NCBI GenBank assembly: GCA_025351545.1 | Contig: JANXVQ010000005.1 | Location: 1-7,142 of the forward strand | Direction of reading: 5' to 3' | Length of the DNA: 7,142 bases | DNA from: Spirosoma sp. | GTDB lineage: Bacteria > Bacteroidota > Bacteroidia > Cytophagales > Spirosomataceae | Shown here: piece by piece, positions 6,258 to 7,142 of the stretch | Numbering within the stretch: position 1 is the stretch's first letter | Layout: every line of letters begins with the position of its first letter | Notes under the pieces: model-generated | The model's input: the letters and a program-made list of their open reading frames with translations, nothing else | The model's database searches: none | What the model was told of the DNA's origin: nothing | Position numbers and translations under genes: made by a program

Positions 6258-7091
6258 ATGCTCGCCCTCGATAAAGAAACGTTCTCCTACTGGGTTACCC
6301 ATCCCGGCGACCTCGCGCCTACCGATTTTGCGCAACTACAGGAAAGTTTGTCCGCGTATCCCTATTGCCAGACACTCCACGTCCTGACCGCAAAGGCCGC
6401 GTCGGTGCATCAGCGTGGCCAGGCCATTTCCTATATCCGTCAGGCAGCTGCCCACGCACTGAGCCGTAATGCACTACGCAAACTAATTGATAATGAGTTC
6501 CAATGGTCAGAAAATCTGATGACCAAATTGAATGAATTGTCGGCCAAACACGTCCCAATTCCTGACGATTATCAACAGGAGAGCTACGCATTCTTTAAGT
6601 CGAAGGCAGGGGAGAATAATGGTTTTCCAACAATATCGCTCCTGCGGTTACCCGGCCAGAGCCAACTAGAACCCGTTATAACCGTACCTACTCCCGAAGA
6701 CCCAACGCTGGCTGAATCCAATTTGCAAAACGATCTTACGCAGATTGCCGAAACAGCTCTCTCTAAAGCCATACCCTCCCCTGCCGACATCGAACGCCAG
6801 CGGCAATTAGATTTGATTGAAAGCTTTATCCAGAGGGAACCGCGCATTTCGCCAGTGCGGTCCAAATCCGGCGAACCACTCAACCAGGAAGATTTAACCA
6901 AACGAAATAAGCCTGTTGGTGGTAGTCTGGTAACGGAAAGTTTCGCTAAAATTCTGCTGAAGCAGGGGAAAACTGGCAAGGCTTGTGAAATCTATAAGCA
7001 GCTTATGGTGAAAAACCCAGAAAAAAAGGCGTACTTTGCGGCAAAAATAAGCGAATTAACGAGTGCGGACGGAGAATCAACTGAATCGTGA
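6258..7091 (+). CDS. Conserved-type protein of unknown function with TPR-like C-terminus
   Basis: A 277-residue protein whose function I do not recognise. There is no signal peptide or membrane segment, so it is probably cytoplasmic. The N-terminal part (1-100) is helical and includes AYPYCQTLHVLTAKAA and a basic helix pair. The middle (about 115-215) is low-complexity and rich in Pro, Glu and Gln, with ERQRQLDLIESFIQREPRIS at about 178-197. The C-terminus, LVTESFAKILLKQGKTGKACEIYKQLMVKNPEKKAYFAAKI, has the spacing of a tetratricopeptide-type helical hairpin (small residues after the first helix, KNPEK turn). From memory, proteins with this ending lie between lptE and secG in many Bacteroidota; secG is not in this window and cannot be confirmed. 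The gap to lptE is 81 nt and contains a repeat. ATG 6258 is the first in-frame start that fits. A protein-interaction role is the most that can be inferred. Confidence 0.8.
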   Translation: MLALDKETFSYWVTHPGDLAPTDFAQLQESLSAYPYCQTLHVLTAKAASVHQRGQAISYIRQAAAHALSRNALRKLIDNEFQWSENLMTKLNELSAKHVPIPDDYQQESYAFFKSKAGENNGFPTISLLRLPGQSQLEPVITVPTPEDPTLAESNLQNDLTQIAETALSKAIPSPADIERQRQLDLIESFIQREPRISPVRSKSGEPLNQEDLTKRNKPVGGSLVTESFAKILLKQGKTGKACEIYKQLMVKNPEKKAYFAAKISELTSADGESTES

Positions 7092-7142
7092 AACCACTCC
7101 TATTAGCTGTTAAGTATTTACTCCTAACTGTTTAACGCACCG
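7092..7142. other. Short non-coding tail, nothing recognised
   Basis: The last 51 nt after the stop codon are AT-rich. They contain no convincing hairpin followed by a T-run, no TAnnTTTG box and no recognisable start of a next gene. They are probably the beginning of the intergenic spacer to a downstream gene outside the window. Confidence 0.4.

Noticed and set aside
6193..6387. 64-residue open frame before and into the last gene
   Set aside because: Most of it overlaps a better-supported gene in another frame and it has no lipobox. It is kept only as a finding because of the likeness to the LptE signal peptide.
6584..6979. 131-codon minus-strand frame inside the last gene
   Set aside because: It lies antisense to a supported gene, has no recognisable domain, and its composition is that expected of a shadow frame.

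Overview
The window looks like a chromosomal segment of a Bacteroidota bacterium, most likely of the Cytophagales (Spirosoma-like). This rests on protein types and gene order recalled from the phylum, not on a search. The evidence is a TamL-type Omp85 barrel protein, a Bacteroidota-type LptE lipoprotein, the order miaB / sigma-54 activator / lptE / small TPR-like protein, start codons without clear Shine-Dalgarno sequences, and a possible TAnnTTTG-type -7 box. All five genes are on the plus strand.

Layout: positions 1-2345 hold the 3' part of a TamL/BamA-family outer-membrane protein gene whose 5' end lies outside the window. Positions 2346-2562 are a leader region with several small inverted repeats and a possible promoter. 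Positions 2563-4050 are miaB (tRNA methylthiotransferase). Positions 4051-4201 are filled by two copies of a palindromic element, the first inside a 29-bp-stem hairpin. Positions 4202-5599 encode a sigma-54-dependent activator with no N-terminal sensor domain. Positions 5600-5657 carry a short tandem repeat. Positions 5658-6176 are lptE, 6177-6257 hold another repeat copy, and 6258-7091 encode a conserved-type protein of unknown function with a TPR-like C-terminus. Positions 7092-7142 are non-coding with nothing recognised. No RNA gene, CRISPR array, insertion sequence or complete mobile element was seen.

The genes mostly share an outer-membrane theme. TamL inserts or assembles outer-membrane proteins, and LptE is the lipoprotein partner of the LptD lipopolysaccharide translocon. 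The activator between miaB and lptE is a candidate regulator of envelope functions, but its targets cannot be read from this window.

The most unusual signal is a set of short interspersed repeats that has entered coding sequence. One family, built on ATTCATCATT/AATGATGAAT, occurs as a 32-nt exact pair (5689-5720 and 6215-6246). The first copy encodes the hydrophobic core of the LptE lipoprotein signal peptide (FIILNSSFII). The opposite orientation lies in frame inside miaB (3274-3304), where it encodes a polar loop. A second family shares the core CGGTCCGCCG(T/A)TGCGGA. It forms the hairpins before the sigma-54 activator and the tandem repeat that contains the lptE start codon.
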